From Porpolomopsis calyptriformis (Eukaryota; Basidiomycota; Agaricomycetes; Agaricales; Hygrophoraceae), in the NCBI GenBank assembly GCA_951640195.1, contig OX621171.1, positions 62,001 through 126,000 of the forward strand: a stretch of 64,000 nucleotides of DNA, given 5' to 3'. The notes below the pieces were generated by a model, which had not been told where the DNA came from, searched no databases, and saw only the letters and a list, made by a program, of their open reading frames with translations. Position 1 is the stretch's first letter. Every line of letters begins with the position of its first letter. Both the position numbers and the translations under genes were made by a program. Positions 11,037-22,176 of this stretch are shown here, piece after piece.

Positions 11037-12349
11037 GGGACAAGCCGCGCGAAACGGGTGAGCCCTAATGCTCACCCGTTTCGCACTCAGGAGACCCCCC
11101 CCCACCTCGTGTTGAGGTGAAGGGGTTGTGGGGGGTTGGGACGCGGTGGGGGGTTGGGACGCGGTGGGGGGGCAAGGGGATGTAGGGGGTCGGGGGTCGG
11201 GACGCGGTGGGGCGAGGGGAGGTGGAGGTGGAGGTGGTGTTGGTGGTGCTCGGGTACCACGAGTCAGCGCGAACGAATAGGGATCTCCGCCCGTTCGTTC
11301 CGTGCGCTGGGCGATTCGCTCGGTCGCCCCGGCCGTGCGTAAGGCGGGGGCGAGGGCGTGGGGGGTCGGGACGCGGTGGGACGGCGAAGGGTGGTCGTGG
11401 GTGGCCGTGGTCGGGCACCACAAGTCAACGCGAACGAGCGGGCATCTCAGCCCGTTCGTTCCGTGCTCTGGGCGATTGGCTAGGTCGTCCCTGTCGTGCG
11501 TGGGACGGGGGCGAGGGTGTGGGGGGTCGGGACGCAGTGGGACGGCGAGGGGTGGTGATGGTGGTGGTGGTCGGGTAACATGACTCACCGCCAACGAACG
11601 GGGGTCTCCGCCCATCCGTTTCGTGCCCCAGTCGAACCTCTGGTTCGTTTCGCCCGCGCGTAGGGCGGGGGTGAGGGCGTGGGGGGTTGGGACGGGGTTG
11701 AGCGGCGAGGGGGGGTCGTGGGTGGTCGTGGTCGGGCACCACGAGTCACCGCGAACGAGCGGGCATCTCCGCCCGTTCGTTTCGTGCGCCTGGGCTCGTC
11801 TCGGTCGTGCCTAGGGCGGGGACGACGTCGTGGGGGGTCGGGATGCGGTTGAGCGGCGAGGGGGGGTGGTGGGGGGGGGGGGGCAAGGGCACACCCCCAG
11901 AACGGGCACGTCTGCCCATTCTGGGGGGGCTCCCTCCACCGCTGGTCTGTCGGCCGTACGACCCAGAGGGCCGTCTCCGTCGTTCGGAGGGCGGGGTTGC
12001 GGTCGCGGGGGGTCGGGACGGGGTCGAGCGAGGAGGGGGTCGCGATGGGGGGAGAGCAAGAGCACACCCCCAGAACGGGCACATCTTCCCATTCTGGGGG
12101 TGCTCCCTCCACCGCTGTTGTGTCGGCCGGGATTCGCGAGGGGATGGGGGACGGGGGCAAGGAGGAGGAGGCGGCAGCGGCGGTGATGATGGTGGTGGTG
12201 GTGAGGGTGTTCGCTGATGTAAGCGCCAATGGGCGCTCGGTCGTGGTGGGGGCTGCAAGGCCCCGAAAGAATGGGCCCTAAAGCCCATTCTTTGTGTCCT
12301 CTGAGACTGTTCCAAGCCCGGGTGGGTGCATGGAAGTGGTCGTGGTCGT

Positions 12350-13013
12350 GGCCGTCGCGGTCAGCTGGAGCAGTCCTGGATGAAGAGGTGGTAGTGGTTA
12401 GCAGTTGGCAGCAAATGACAGCGCGAAAAGAGTAGACCTTGAAGGTCTACTCGTCTGATGCTCACTGGGGCCTAAGCAGGGTGTGGCGGTCAGTATGAAC
12501 GAGAGTGATCAGTGACATAAGCTCTCGTTGCCCTCACGTCACCAGTGTAACTCACTTGAGTTGCACAATATCCAGTGGTTGGAATCACTTCAAAATTCAT
12601 ACAGCATATCCCCCATTGTATGCCAATTGGCCCACCTAATTTCGTGTGCTCAGATGCAGCGGTTCTTGTGATGTATTCAAGTCAATCCCATAATGACACT
12701 GTCATATTGTCACTTTATTTTCACAATGTCTAATAGTTGAAATCACTTCAAATTTAATCCCAAACATCCACTGGTATGTATCCATTGCCCCGCCTAATTT
12801 CGTGTGTCTGGGTGTAGCAGTTCTTGGGCTGGATGTGTATGAGTCCCATAATGACACCCTAGTATTCTCACCAACCTTTGGCAACATCTAATAGATGGAA
12901 TCACCTCAGATTTGGTCCCAGATATCTATCATTATATATCCATTGTCTGGGCCAAATTTCGTGTCTCTGCATTCAGCAGTTCTTGTGCTGTATTTGAATG
13001 AACTTTGTGTTAT
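12350..13013 (+). repeat. Dispersed repeat, right copy (CpG-retaining)
   Basis: Second copy of 8610-9290. It starts with a perfect short hairpin, GAGTAGACCTT (12430-12440) against AAGGTCTACTC (12442-12452), and continues through the same AATCACTTC subrepeats. It keeps CpG sites that are TpG or CpA in the left copy. It leads directly into the macro-repeat at 13014. No gene seen. Confidence 0.7.
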
Positions 13014-15723
13014 AGGGGCAGAGGGAGACCATTGCCTCTACAGCAACAACAAATGGATGTATGGACTGGGGAGCAATTCCATTGAATTCCCACACCTAAA
13101 TCGTCTTATTTGCCTACACAGTAAGAGCAGGTTGAAAGTGGGGATACTGAGGAATGACCTTGCCTAGTATGGTGCATGGGGGGGTATAACTCCCTCTGGG
13201 CCTAATCTCCAAGCCTTATGGTGAATGGAATAAGCAATGGCATGATGGGCAACACTCTGTACCAAATCTAGAGTGAATCAAATCAGTGGAAGTTGAGATT
13301 TGGAACTGGGGGGGAGGATAAGAGATATCTATATTTCCACATAAAGGGTGAATCCCCGTAGCCTGTTGTGAATGGGGTGAGTAATAGCATATGGGGCAAT
13401 GCTCTGTATCAAATCTGGCATGAATCCAATTACTGCAAGGTGAGATCTGGAATTGTGAGGGGGAAGGAGAGACATAAAGGCCTAACTCTGAGTAGTAAGT
13501 TCTATCTCCTTCAGTTTACTAGTAGTGCTTCTAATTCCTTGGTGAAGTATAATACAGCCAAGAAAGTGCTGCTAATAAAGGTTTCACTTATTGCAACTAA
13601 AAATAATATATTAATATGATCCTCACCCTGACTAACTAATAACTTGAATCGTAACCAGCTAACTGTTACCTTTTAACTAAAACAGTTAATTAAAACCTTA
13701 TTTGCATAATGGTTTGTCTGAGTTGGTCTACATAAGGGCCTGTCTGACTGGTTTGCATGACTGCTGCATCTGCATCTTCTTCTTACTATACCATATCCTT
13801 TACGGAGACTAGTGGCTCTGCAGTGGTAACCAGTGGCTCTATCCACTTGGGGTCAATTCCATTGAATTCCTACAGTCAAACAACCCCGAATTGACCCCCA
13901 GTAAGAGTCGGTTACTAGGGGGGGATGTTGAGTAATGTAATTACCTATTATAAGGGGGGGAGGAAGATTAGTGGCTCTACAGTGGCAACCAGTGATCCAA
14001 TCAACTTGGGATTGGTTCCATTGAATTCCTACAGCGGAATAACCCTGAATTGACCCCCAGTAAGAGTCAGTTACTAGGGAGGGATGTTGAGTAATGTAAT
14101 TACCTATTATAAGGGGGGGAGGGAGACTAGTGGCTCTACAGTGGCAACCAGTCACCCAATCAACTTGGGATTGGTTCCATTGAATTCCTACAGCGGAATA
14201 ACCCTGACTTGACCCCCAGTAAGAGTCAGTTACTAGGGGGGGATGTTGAGCAATCATGGTTGCCTATTATAAGGGGGGGAGGAAGACTAGTGGCTCTATA
14301 GTGGCAACCAGTCACCCAATCGACTTGGAATTGGTTCCATTGAATTACTGCAGTGAAATAACCCCGAATTGACCCCCAGTAAGAGTCAGTTACTAGGGGG
14401 GATGTTGAGCAATGTAATTACCTATTTTAAGGGGGAAGGAAGATTAGTGGCTCTACAGTGGCAACCAGTTGCCCAATCCACTTGGGATCGATTCCATTGG
14501 ATTCCTACAGCGGATTAACCCCAAATTGGCCCCCAGTAAGAGTCAGTTACTAGGGGGGACAATGAGCAATAGTGGCTGCCTCTTATAAGGGGGTAAGAGG
14601 AGACTAGTGGCTCTGCAGTGGTAACCAGTGGCTCTATCCACTTGGGGTCAATTCCATTGAATTTCTACAGTCAAACAACCCCTAATTGACCCCCAGTAAG
14701 AGTCAGTTACTAGGGGGGGATGGTGAGTAATGTAATTACCTATTATAAGGGGGGGAGGAGGACTAGTGGCTCTACAGTGGCAACCAGTGATCCAATCAAC
14801 TTGGGATTGGTTCCATTGAATTCCTACAGCGGAATAACCCTGAATTGACCCCCAGTAAGAGTCAGTTACAAGGGGGGATGTTGAGCAATGTAATTACCTA
14901 TTATACGGGGAGAGGGAGGATAGTGGCTCTACAGTGGCCACCAGTCACCATATCAACTTGGGATTGGTTCCATTGAATTCCTACAGCAGAATAACCCTGA
15001 ATTGACCCCCAGTAAGAGTCAGTTACTAGGGGGGATGTTGAGCAATGTAATTACCTATTATAAGAGGGGAGGAAGACTAGTGGCTCTACAGTGGCAACCA
15101 GTTGCCCAATCCACTTGGGATCGATTCCATTGGATTCCTACAGCAGCTTAACCCCGAATTGGCCCCCAGTAAGAGTCAGTTACTAGGGGGGATGATGAGC
15201 AATAGTGGCTGCCTCTTATAAGGGGGTAAGAGGAGACTAGTGGCTCTGCAGTGGTAACCAGTGGCTCTATCCACTTGGGGTCAATTCCATTGAATTCCTA
15301 CAGTTGATTAACCCCGAATTGACCCCCGGTAAGAGTCAGTTACTAGGGGGGGATATTGAGCAATCACAGTTGCCTATTGCAAAGGGTAGGGTAAGACTAG
15401 TGGCTCTGCAGCAGCAACCAGTGGTCCTATCCACTCGGGGTTAATTCCATTGAATTCCTGCACCCAAATAACCCCGAATTGACCCCCAGTAAGAGTCAGT
15501 TGCAAGGGGGGTAAAGGGTGATTCAGCTGCTTGCTCCTCGTGCCCCCTCTAACGCGGTACTCTGGAGGGACGAAACACCTCCTAGCGTGGCAACCAGGAA
15601 GTTCCAAGCGAAAAAAAAATCCTCTTGGTGATCGGGAGAGTGAGGGCTATCTAATGGCCTTCTCAGTGAGTAGCGCTTTTGACCTAAAGTTACTGGGCAC
15701 CCCAGTAAGCTGATAATATAGTT
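13014..15723. repeat. Macro-repeat unit 1 (about 2.7 kb) of 150-bp monomers
   Basis: The unit begins AGGGGCAGAGGGAGACC and ends GATAATATAGTTA. From about 13807 it is a tandem array of roughly 154-bp monomers with GACTAGTGGCTCTACAGTGG, CATTGAATTCCTACAG and CCCCCAGTAAGAGTCAGTTA. The last part (15360-15720) is a different, non-tandem end segment. Short ORFs follow the monomers and are not conserved as protein. Confidence 0.8.
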
Positions 15724-18246
15724 AGGGGCAGAGGGAGACCATTGCCTCTACAGCAACAACCAATGGATGTATGGACTGGGGAGCAGTTCCATTGAATTCC
15801 CACACCTAAATCGTCTTATTTGCCTACACAGTAAGAGCAGGTTAAAAGTGGGGTTACTGAGGAATGACCTTGCCTAGTATGATGCATGGGGGGGTATAAC
15901 TCCCTCTGGGCCTAATCTCCAAGCCTTATGGTGAATGGAATAAGCAATGGCATGATGGGCAACACTCTGTACCAAATCTAGAGTGAATCAAATCAGTGGA
16001 AGTTGAGATTTGGAACTGGGGGGGAGGATAAGAGATATCTATATTTCCACATAAAGGGTGAATCCCATAGCCTGTTGTGAATGGGGTGAGTAATAGCATA
16101 TGGGGCAATGCTCTGTATCAAATCTGGCATGAATCCAATTACTGCAAGGTGAGATCTGGAATTGTGAGGGGGAAAGAGAGACATAAAGGCCTAACTCTGA
16201 GTAGTAAGTTCCATCTCCTTCAGCTTACTAGTAGTGCTTCTAATTCCTTGGTAAAGTATAATACAGCCAAGAAAGTGCTGCTAATAAAGGTTTCACTTAT
16301 TGCAACTAAAAATAATATGTTAATATGATCCTCACCCTGACTAACTAATAACTTGAATCGTAACCAGCTAACTGTTACCTTTTAACTAAAACAGTTAACT
16401 AAAACCTTATTTGCATAATGGTTTGTCTGAGTTGGTCTGCATAAGGGCCTGTCTGACTGGTTTGCATGACTGGTTTGCATGACTGCTGCATCTGCATCTT
16501 CTTCTTACTATACCATATCCTTTATAGAGACCAGTGGCTCTGCAGTGGTAACTAGTGGGTCTATCCACTTGAGGTTAATTCCATTGAATTCCTACAGTCA
16601 AACAACCCCGAATTGACCCCTAGTAAGAGTCGGTTACTAGGGGGGATGTTGAGCAATCATGGTTGCTTATTATAAGAGGGAGGGAGACTAGCAGAAACTT
16701 TGCAATAAAGAAACCACTGCAGCATAGGAACTAGGAAGGCAGGGGCTTAACTAAGTTAGCCATTGTGATTGCATCATCAGAGAGTACCCCCCTAGGTTCT
16801 CTATCAACAGCAGTTTTAATGCAAGTTTCTCGCCCCCCCCTAGAAACTTTGCAATAAAGAAACCACTATAGCATGGGAACTAGGAAGGCAGGAGCTTAAC
16901 TGAGTCAGCCATTGCGATCGCATGATCAAGCAGCACCCCCCTAGGTGCTTAGTTAACAGCGGTTTTAATGCAAGTTTTCCCCCCCCCTCTAAAAAAACTT
17001 TTCAGGTGGAAGCTTAACTGAGGTAGCCAAATGGATTGCGTGGCCCTCCCGCACCCCCCCAGGTACTTTACAACTAGCGGTTTCATCGAAAGTTTCTCGC
17101 CCCCCCCCCAGAAACTTTGAAACTAAAGAAGCAGTGGTAACTCAGCAATCCGGATAGTGAGAGCTTAACTGAGGCAGCCAAATGGATCGCGCACCCCTCC
17201 CGCACCCCCCCAGGTCTATTAGAACTAGCGCTTTTGACCTAAAGTTTCTTGGTACCCGAGAAACCGTATAATATAGTTAGGAAGACTAGTGGCTCTACAG
17301 TGGCGACCAGTCACCCAATCAACTTGGGATTGGTTCCATTGAATTCCTACAGCGGAATAACCCTGAATTGACCCCCAGTAAGAGTCAGTTACAAGGGGGG
17401 ATGTTGAGCAATCATGGTTGCCTATTATAAGGGGGAGGGAGACTAGTGGCTCTACAGTGGCAACCAGTGACCCAATCAACTTGGGATTGGTTCCATTATA
17501 TTCCTACAGTAAAACAACCCTGAATTCACCCCCAGTAAGAGTCAGTTACTAGGGGGGATGTTGAGCAATGTAATTACCTATTTTAAGGGGGAAGGAAGAC
17601 TAGTGGCTCTATAGTGGCAACTAGTTGCCCAATCCACTTGGGATCGATTCCATTGGATTCCTACAGCAGCTTAACCCCGAATTGGCCCCCAGTAAGAGTC
17701 AGTTACTAGGGGGGATGATGAGCAATAGTGGCTGCCTCTTATAAGGGGGTAAGAGGAGACTAGTGGCTCTGCAGTGGTAACCAGTGGCTCTATCCACTTG
17801 GGGTCAATTCCATTGAATTCCTACAGTTGATTAACCCCGAATTGACCCCCGGTAAGAGTCAGTTACTAGGGGGGGATGTTGAGCAATCACAGTTGCCTAT
17901 TGCAAAGGGTAGGGTAAGACTAGTGGCTCTGCAGCAGCAACCAGTGGTCCTATCCACTCGGGGTTAATTCCATTGAATTCCTGCACCCAAATAACCCCGA
18001 ATTGACCCCCAGTAAGAGTCAGTTGCAAGGGGGGTAAAGGGTGATTCAGCTGCTTGCTCCTCGTGCCCCCTCTAACGCGGTACTCTGGAGGGACGAAACA
18101 CCTCCTAGCGTGGCAACCAGGAAGTTCCAAGCGAAAAAAAAATCCTCTTGGTGATCGGGAGAGTGAGGGCTATCTAATGGCCTTCTCAGTGAGTAGCGCT
18201 TTTGACCTAAAGTTACTGGGCACCCCAGTAAGCCGATAATATAGTT
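15724..18246. repeat. Macro-repeat unit 2 (about 2.5 kb)
   Basis: Its first 800 bp repeat 13014-13830 and its last 630 bp repeat about 15090-15722 almost exactly, including an AAAAAAAAA tract near 18134. The middle differs: it has fewer 154-bp monomers and a block of poly-C hairpin repeats (16683-17275). This is a segmental duplication with internal rearrangement. Confidence 0.8.
16683..17275. repeat. Four poly-C hairpin repeats
   Basis: About four diverged units of roughly 150 bp share GCTTAACTGAG, a GCACCCCCC run and an inverted repeat that encloses poly-C. Stem pairs such as AAGTTTCT/AGAAACTT and AAAGTTTCT/AGAAACTTT recur across units. The last unit ends GGTACCCGAGAAAC before ATAATATAGTTAG. 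Confidence 0.7.
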
Positions 18247-19165
18247 AAGCTTGCGATGTTCCAGTAAGTGAAACTCTATGGCAGATAAGTATTGTGAGCT
18301 GAATGCATTGTAGCATATAAAACGTACGCTTTATGTGCATCGCCAACCCTGCTGAAGTCTCTGAAGGACGTAGCTCAACAATAAAGTCAAATAATTCATG
18401 AGTGACAGCACATCGCTTAAAGAACTGTGGGATGCCGCCTGTAATACACACAGTAAGTCCCGCTGTATTATCACTATAAAATTCTCTCTTACGTGGAACC
18501 TTCCAGTGCTCCCATTTCTCCCAAAAGCCTGGGTTTGTTGTTGCAGTACAGAACTGTCCATCTCTGCGGCAGGCTTTGCATTGCAACTGGAAGCCGAGTG
18601 CCATTTCCTCTTGGTTAACTCCATGAACGTCTCGGGATCCTTTAGTATTCCACCCATCCCAGGATGTGTCCTTAGACCCACACAAAGGGCAGAAGCTAAT
18701 GTTAATGAAGTAGATGGGGTGAATTACATTCAATGGTTTGAGGTGAGCAATCACAGGTTCGATTTTGGGTGCCATCTGATGTTTCTGCAGATACAGATAT
18801 GGTGGAGGGACAAAGCGAGGCCCTAGCAGTGGAATACGTTTGTCAAGCAATGCAGGGACTGCGTCTTTAGCAGCATTCCCATGTACGCGTGTCCTTGCAT
18901 AAATGAAATTCACGTATTCAACCATGTTGCCTTCCCATTCCAGCTGTTCTAGGAAGGGATGCTGTTCGCCCCCATTTTTTTGCCAACTTTTGACACGAGC
19001 CAAAACCTTTAAAGGTGCCGGTGAGTGATCGTACCTATGTTTTTGTTATTACAATAAAATTTAACATACAGCTTCCTTCCAGTTTTGTTCAAACCTTTTC
19101 TGTTTGCTGGTCTCGAGTGTGCTTTTGAGGATAGCGATAATAGAGTGGGTCTCGAAGATGGACAT
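18245..19165 (-). pseudogene. Truncated cysteine-cluster protein of a fungal transposon-associated type
   Basis: Minus-strand exons 19165-19070 and 19006-18245 join in phase 0 across a GT-AG intron to give about 285 codons, starting MSIFETHSIIAILKSTLE. A cysteine cluster is visible: FCPLCG, then LQCKACRRDG and a later FCTAT. Next come GGIPQFFKRCAVTHELFD and LRPSETSAGLA. I associate such clusters with hypothetical proteins next to KDZ-type transposases, but this is from memory and unconfirmed. The C-terminus changes character and stops exactly at the boundary with macro-repeat 2 (18245), so the gene appears cut by that repeat. Confidence 0.55.
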
Positions 19166-19260
19166 GTTCTGTGTTGGTGAGAGTAAAACAGGGGGTGTTT
19201 ATTCAGCAGTACGCAGTCCTCTCCCTCCTTGTTTTCTTCTTCGGATCTAATATCAACCAC

Positions 19261-19477
19261 ATGTAATTGCGTAGATATGTAGATATGTAGTACTGGTATT
19301 TGTAGAAATGTCTTCGGGCATGGCTACTCCTTGATCTCCCTGCGTGAATCTCAAGATAGGGTTTTGAAACCCCTGCCTATTTTTTCAGCCGCCTTCGGCG
19401 GAGACTTCCCTGCGTATGACCTTTTTCTCTGATGACGGCTTGGATGAGTCACCTGACATTGGCATAGTTTTGCACTT
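19261..19477. other. Spacer without a supported gene
   Basis: AT-rich sequence with a small GC hairpin (GCCGCCTTCGGCGG, about 19391) lying between the truncated cysteine-cluster gene and the inverted array. I see no coding sequence or RNA gene. Confidence 0.4.
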
Positions 19478-21190
19478 TTGCTGATGCCACACCCTGCTTC
19501 GGCCCCAGTGAGCATCAGACTTGTAGACCTTCAAGGTCTACTCTTTTCGTGCTGTTATTTGCTGCCAACTGCTAACCACTACCACCCCTTCATCCAGGAC
19601 CACCACCATCACCGCCGCCACCTCCTCCTCCTTGCCCCCGTCCCCCAACCCCTCGCGAATCCCGGCCGACACAACAGCGGTGGAGGGAGCACCCCCAGAA
19701 TGGGCAGACGTGCCCTTTCTGGCGGTGTTCCCTTGGTCCCCCCCCACCATCCCCCCTCGCTGCTCAACCGCATCCCGACCCCCGGCGATGTCGTCCCCGC
19801 CCTAGGCACGACCTAGACGACCCCAGGCGCACGAAACGAACGGGCGGTCATGCCCGTTCGTCCGTGATGCCTCGTGGTGCCTGACCACCACCACCACCAC
19901 CACCCCTCGCCGTCCCACCGCGTCCCGACCCCCCACGCCCTCGCCCTCGTCCCACGCATGACAGGGACGACCTAGCGAGTCGCCCAGGGCACGAAACGAA
20001 CGGGCGGAGATGCCCGCTCGTTGGCGGTGAGTCGTGGTGCCCACGACCACCCCTCGCTGTCCCACCGCGTCCCGACCGCCCTCGCCCTCGCCCCCGTCCC
20101 ACGCACGACCGGGATGACCTAGCGAGTCGCCCAGCGCACGGAATGAACGGGCGGAGATGCCCACTCGTTCGCGGTGACTCGTGGTACCTGAGCACCACCA
20201 CCACCTCTACCACCTCCCCTCGCCCCCCCACCACGTCCCGACCCCCCACAACCCCTTCACCTCCACACGAGGTGGGGGGGGGGGTCTCCTGAGTGTGAGA
20301 CGGGTGAGCATTACGGCTCACCCGTTTCGCGCGGCTTGTCCCTACACCACCACCACCACCACCACCACCACCACCACCATTGTCACCACCACCATCACCA
20401 CCATCACGCCTCCACCACCATCTCCACCACCACCAATGACCCCCGACCCCCGACCGGCGACCGAGATGGGTGGGCGTTAGGGCCTCGCCCTTGATCCCCA
20501 CCCCCTCGTTGACGAGACGCCGACCACCCACCCACGCTTACGTTGGCGACGCGCCAACCACCCCACCCCCCCGCGCTTACGTCGATGGACAACCTCGCGC
20601 TTGTTTATCCGTCACAGGGACGATACGATGAGGCTGGGGCCCTCTTCGAGCGGGCGCTTACAACTCACAAGGACGGTACGACGAGGCTTAGGCCCTCTTC
20701 AAGCGGGCGCTGACCACCCATCCACACTTACGTCGACGCACAACCTCGCGGGCGTTTACAACTCACAGGGACGACACGACGAGGCTGAGACGCTCTACAA
20801 GCAGGCATTAGCTAGCAGAGAGGACCATCTAGGGCCCATTCTTTCGGGGCCTTGCAGCCCCCACCACGACCGAGCGCCCATTGGCACTTACATCAGCAAA
20901 CACCCTCACCACCACCACCACCATCGCCGCCGCCGCCGCCTCCTCCTTGCCCCCGTCCCCCATCCCCTCGCGAATCCCGGCCGACACAAGAGGGGTGGAG
21001 GGAGCACCCCCAGAATGGGCAGACGTGCCCGTTCTTGGGGTGTGCCCTTGCCCTCACCCCACCACGACCCCTCTCCGCTCAACCCCGTCCTGACCACCAC
21101 CTGTCACCACCCACGTCCCCGTCCCCGCCCTCTGAAGGACCGAGACGGCCCTTTGGGTCGTACGGCCGACAGACCAAATAACGAGCACAC
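19478..21190 (+). repeat. GC-rich hairpin/TPR array, right copy (inverted)
   Basis: This is the reverse-complement counterpart of 9781-12490. It opens with the same GTAGACCTTCAAGGTCTAC hairpin and TTCATCCAGGACC, then runs through CCCCCAGAATGGGC, GAACGGGCGG and ACGGGTGAGC hairpin units, a CCA microsatellite, and TPR segments on the plus strand. The two arrays are therefore head to head around 12.5-19.4 kb. Confidence 0.75.
20585..20837 (+). pseudogene. Kinesin-light-chain-type TPR fragment, two motifs
   Basis: Motif one (20585-20677) reads MDNLALVYPSQGRYDEAGAL. Motif two (20706-20837) is fuller: GADHPSTLTSTHNLAGVYNS, then QGRHDEAETLYKQALASRED. They lie in different frames separated by decayed sequence, so no continuous protein is possible. 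The DHPSTLTS..NLA..Y..QGR..EAE.LYKQAL pattern is the signature of fungal TPR_12 repeats found in NB-ARC/NACHT proteins. Confidence 0.65.
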
Positions 21191-21227
21191 GCTTGCGCTC
21201 TCGCATCACAATACTCACGCCCCCCGC

Positions 21228-21862
21228 TTTGCCGACTTTTCGCGTGGTTGGGGGATTGGTGAAGAGACGTACGAGTTTTGGAGCTGGATGGCAAGACAGT
21301 TGCGTATCATCCTTTCCTCGTCACTCCTCAAGTTTCAAACAGTATTTTCGATACTCCAGATACCGTGTCTTTGCCGAATCTCGAGCAGGGCACGCAATCC
21401 ACACTCACCATCCCATCTCATCTCCCCGCCCCTGTATCCTTATCCTCCACCTCACGCTCTTCCGTACCTTTGACCATCCAAGCCAACGCTGGGATAAATG
21501 CGAGTCATGCATTGCAACATCCTGGTTACTATTATCACATGGCAGCTCGGTACACAATTGAGAAGGGAACGTTTTCTGGCCGCTCTGAAGATGGAGGTAA
21601 GCATGCAAATATCGGACGATGTCTGGTTGATCTGATTATGGTGCGGGCCCTGCAGACCTCCCCCGGATTCGTGAACGAGAAGAAGGTGGATCATCTAACG
21701 ATCATCTTGGAGGTCCGTATCATCCTCTTGGCCAACTCATTGCGCAGCCGGTTCAAAGACAATTGCCCCTGTTTTTTTCCTCGTTGTCAACTGCAGCTGT
21801 ACACAAAGTCATACGAGTTATTCAAAAAGTACAGTCCGATAAACGGGCAGAATCAGAGCCAA
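21228..21862 (+). pseudogene. Broken fragment of TRAPPC11 (foie gras domain)
   Basis: Pieces in order: GEETYEFWSWMAR, then after a short intron YRVFAE, then EQGTQSTLTIPSHLPAP, HPGYYYHMAARYTIEK, SPGFVNEKKVDHL and LYTKSYELFKKYSP. I recognise these as the TRAPPC11/foie gras domain, a subunit of the TRAPP vesicle-tethering complex. At least two frame breaks are needed, near 21374 and 21563, and both ends of the gene are missing. The introns remain, so it is a DNA-level fragment rather than a retrocopy. It starts right at the end of the TPR array. Confidence 0.65.
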
Positions 21863-22140
21863 GGCCGGCTGTGTTTGAGTGTCTCGAGTGGGAGGCGGGG
21901 TGGGCAACCGCCTGAATGCTCTGAGCAGGCAAAGTAGAGGAAGTAGGTTGTGAAGGGGACGGAGAGGGTGACGAAAAGGGCGCCCGGAGGACCGAAGAAT
22001 TCGTAGGATTTTGTGCGTTGATTGAGGAGAGGTTTTGGAATTGGAAGACATGGTGAGAGATAAGATGAGGAAACGGTTCTGCACGTGTTGAGCTTATTAC
22101 CCTCCTCCTCCTCGCTGTCGTTGACGATGACCAACATCGT
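21863..22140. other. Spacer between gene fragments
   Basis: GC-moderate sequence with Ser/Pro-rich ORFs on the minus strand that resemble nothing I recognise. It separates the TRAPPC11 fragment from the histidine kinase fragment and may be 5' flank of the latter. Confidence 0.3.
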
Positions 22141-22176
22141 CGACAATCAATCACCATCCCGTATCTTGTCGCTCTC

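Larger units (their letters stand above)
9781..12330 (-). repeat. GC-rich hairpin/TPR tandem array, left copy
   Basis: This block is far more GC-rich than its surroundings and is made of repeats of roughly 160 bp or larger. Each contains an imperfect palindrome, for example 10072-10103, 10603-10642, 11431-11462, 11752-11784 and 12266-12293. Minus-strand translations show fragments of kinesin-light-chain-type TPR motifs. Long ORFs in several frames here are simple-sequence His/Pro/Gly/Arg products. The array reappears in reverse orientation at 19478-21190. Confidence 0.75.

Noticed and set aside
9814..12435. Long overlapping ORFs on both strands rich in His, Pro, Gly, Arg
   Set aside because: They are translations of GGT/CCA microsatellites and GC-rich hairpin repeats, open in several frames at once, with no conserved start or codon pattern.
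16683..17275. Hammerhead ribozyme at the hairpin units
   Set aside because: I looked for the CTGATGA and GAAA core with suitable stems and did not find it in these units.
13014..18246. rDNA or intergenic spacer of rDNA
   Set aside because: No stretch resembles conserved 18S, 5.8S, 28S or 5S sequence.
20585..21190. Functional TPR/kinesin light chain gene
   Set aside because: Only one or two motifs are intact, they are in different frames, and they run into microsatellite sequence.
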